From Verrucomicrobiota bacterium (GTDB lineage Bacteria; Verrucomicrobiota; Verrucomicrobiia; Limisphaerales; UBA1412): a DNA stretch of 5,673 nucleotides. The stretch is from the NCBI GenBank assembly GCA_017557085.1, contig JAFZAR010000147.1:1-5673 (forward strand), in the 5' to 3' direction. Position numbers and translations under genes: made by a program. Below are positions 4,489 to 5,673 of this stretch, piece after piece. The notes beneath the pieces are model-generated. The model worked only from the letters and a program-made list of their open reading frames with translations. It was not told the DNA's origin and made no database searches. Position 1 is the stretch's first letter. Every line of letters begins with the position of its first letter.

Positions 4489-5673
4489 ATGAACACGAAA
4501 AGATTTGAAACTGTATTGAGCGCTCTTTGCGCTGTGAGTCTGGCCTTGTCTATAGGAGCGGGCTGCTCTAAACAGAAAAATGAAACAACGACGGAGGTAA
4601 AAGGTCCTAATGTGGAAATAATGGCCTTGCATCCAACGAATTACCTGGGCTATGTAGAGATCGTGGGAAATATAGAGTCTCCGGCCACAGTGGAGTTTCA
4701 GGCTCAGGTTTCAGGCTATCTCAAGAGTGTTTCTCCCAAGGAAGGCTTTACGGTCAAATCGAACGAACTGCTGTTTGAGATAGATCCTGCTCTCTATCAG
4801 GCGGCCAAGAGCGCCGCGGAAGCACAGCTGGCCATAGATCAGGCCAAAGCAGCTCACGCGGATGCGGATCTGGCTCGAAATAAAGAGCTTTTAGATCAGG
4901 AAGTCATTTCACAGTCGCAGTATGATTCCTATGATGCCGCAGCCAAAGAATGCGCGGCATCTGTTCTGTTGTCCCAGGCTAAATTGAATTCAGCCAACCT
5001 GGATCTGAGCTATACCGAAATACGCGCTCCCTATCAGGGACTGCTGGGCGAGGTTAATGTGCGTCCGGGCAATCTGGTCAATGCCGGCTCCACAATGTTG
5101 GGATCGATGAATGTCACGGATCCGATGTGGGTGAGCTTTCCTCTGAGTGAGCAGATTTACATCATGACTACCACCAATGGGGTTTTCAAAGTCACCACGG
5201 ATGAAAACGGGCATGAGTCTTTCCAAGAAAATGATGCCAATATTGCCGATATTGAGCTGGTGATGGTAGATGGAACAACTTATTCCCATAAAGGATCGGT
5301 TTTCTTCGTGGATCGTGAATTCAGCGCGACCACCGGAACCATGAAAGTGAAAGCGAAATTTCCGAATCCGGATGGACATTTGCGTCCGAATCAGTTCGCG
5401 AAAGTACGGATACCGGCGGCCACTTATACCAATGTTTTTGTGATCCCCCAGGCGGCGACGATGCAGGTGCAGAGCATTACGATGGCTTATGTCTTAGGCG
5501 AGGATAACAAGGTTTCTATGAGACCCTTGAAAGTGGAATACTCGGCAAATAATGAAGTGGTCGTGGCCGATGGTTTGAAAGACGGGGAAAAGATCGTCGT
5601 GAAAGGTCTTTTGAAACTGAAAAACGGGATGACAGTGACACCGGTCACATCGGAAGAAGCAGCCAAAGTGAAG
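4489..5673 (+). CDS. RND efflux periplasmic adaptor (membrane fusion) lipoprotein, 3' end open
   Basis: The reading frame is open from ATG 4489 to the window end, 395 residues without a stop. It matches the AcrA/MexA-type adaptor that joins an RND pump in the inner membrane to an outer-membrane channel. A basic N-terminus and hydrophobic segment (8-25) end in GAGC with Cys26, a lipobox-like site (its -3 residue, Gly, is atypical). The two halves of the lipoyl domain are at about 65-100 and 172-205 (SYTEIRAPYQGLLGEVNVRPG). They flank an Ala- and Gln-rich helical hairpin at about 101-170. The beta-barrel spans about 210-310, with GTMKVKAKFPNPDGHLRPNQ near 283-302. The membrane-proximal domain starts near VFVIPQAAT (316-324). 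Adaptors are usually 370-400 residues, so nearly the whole protein is present. An in-frame TGA at 4483-4485 fixes the start; GGA at 4480-4482 is a weak ribosome binding site. Codon use differs from the previous gene (7 of 16 Ile codons are ATA). The pump gene is expected next. Confidence 0.93.
   Translation, partial: MNTKRFETVLSALCAVSLALSIGAGCSKQKNETTTEVKGPNVEIMALHPTNYLGYVEIVGNIESPATVEFQAQVSGYLKSVSPKEGFTVKSNELLFEIDPALYQAAKSAAEAQLAIDQAKAAHADADLARNKELLDQEVISQSQYDSYDAAAKECAASVLLSQAKLNSANLDLSYTEIRAPYQGLLGEVNVRPGNLVNAGSTMLGSMNVTDPMWVSFPLSEQIYIMTTTNGVFKVTTDENGHESFQENDANIADIELVMVDGTTYSHKGSVFFVDREFSATTGTMKVKAKFPNPDGHLRPNQFAKVRIPAATYTNVFVIPQAATMQVQSITMAYVLGEDNKVSMRPLKVEYSANNEVVVADGLKDGEKIVVKGLLKLKNGMTVTPVTSEEAAKVK

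Noticed and set aside
4990..5379. 129-codon frame antisense to the adaptor gene
   Set aside because: The sense frame shows the lipoyl and beta-barrel motifs of the adaptor family here; the antisense product has no recognisable features.

Overview
The window looks like ordinary chromosome from a Gram-negative bacterium, most likely in the Planctomycetes-Verrucomicrobia-Lentisphaerae (PVC) group. That placement is an inference. It rests on a twin-arginine-exported Gfo/Idh/MocA oxidoreductase of the type abundant in that group, its pairing with a nucleoside:H+ symporter-family transporter, Shine-Dalgarno-led genes, and an AcrA-like periplasmic adaptor lipoprotein, which implies an outer membrane. 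I see no mobile element, CRISPR array, rRNA or phage gene.

Left arm, bases 1 to 1038, all on the minus strand. Reading leftward it holds a tRNA-Gln(TTG), then a well-formed sigma-70-type promoter, then ptsH (HPr, with both the active-site His and the regulatory Ser), closed by a textbook intrinsic terminator at 396-429. Further left is about 240 bases without a recognised gene. This stretch contains a second good promoter and a terminator-like hairpin. It leads into a 26-codon gene at 74-154 for a tiny single-span membrane protein, which has its own ribosome binding site and its own downstream terminator at 21-60. This gene is the least described item in the window.

Right arm, bases 1178 to the end, all on the plus strand, diverging from the tRNA across a 139-base gap. 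First comes a two-gene unit: a major facilitator transporter of the nucleoside:H+ symporter family with an unusual thirteenth membrane segment and a C-terminal domain of about 140 residues, then 27 bases later a Tat-exported NAD-type dehydrogenase. Their bias toward C-ending codons suggests strong expression. The reasonable reading is a unit in which the dehydrogenase acts on a sugar, polyol or related compound in the periplasm and the transporter brings in the product or substrate. An intrinsic terminator at 4361-4390 ends this unit.

A new transcription unit starts at a strong promoter (4410-4438). A palindrome lies across its predicted start site. It encodes the periplasmic adaptor (membrane fusion) lipoprotein of a tripartite RND-type efflux pump, which is still open at the window edge. 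The inner-membrane pump gene is expected just beyond the window.
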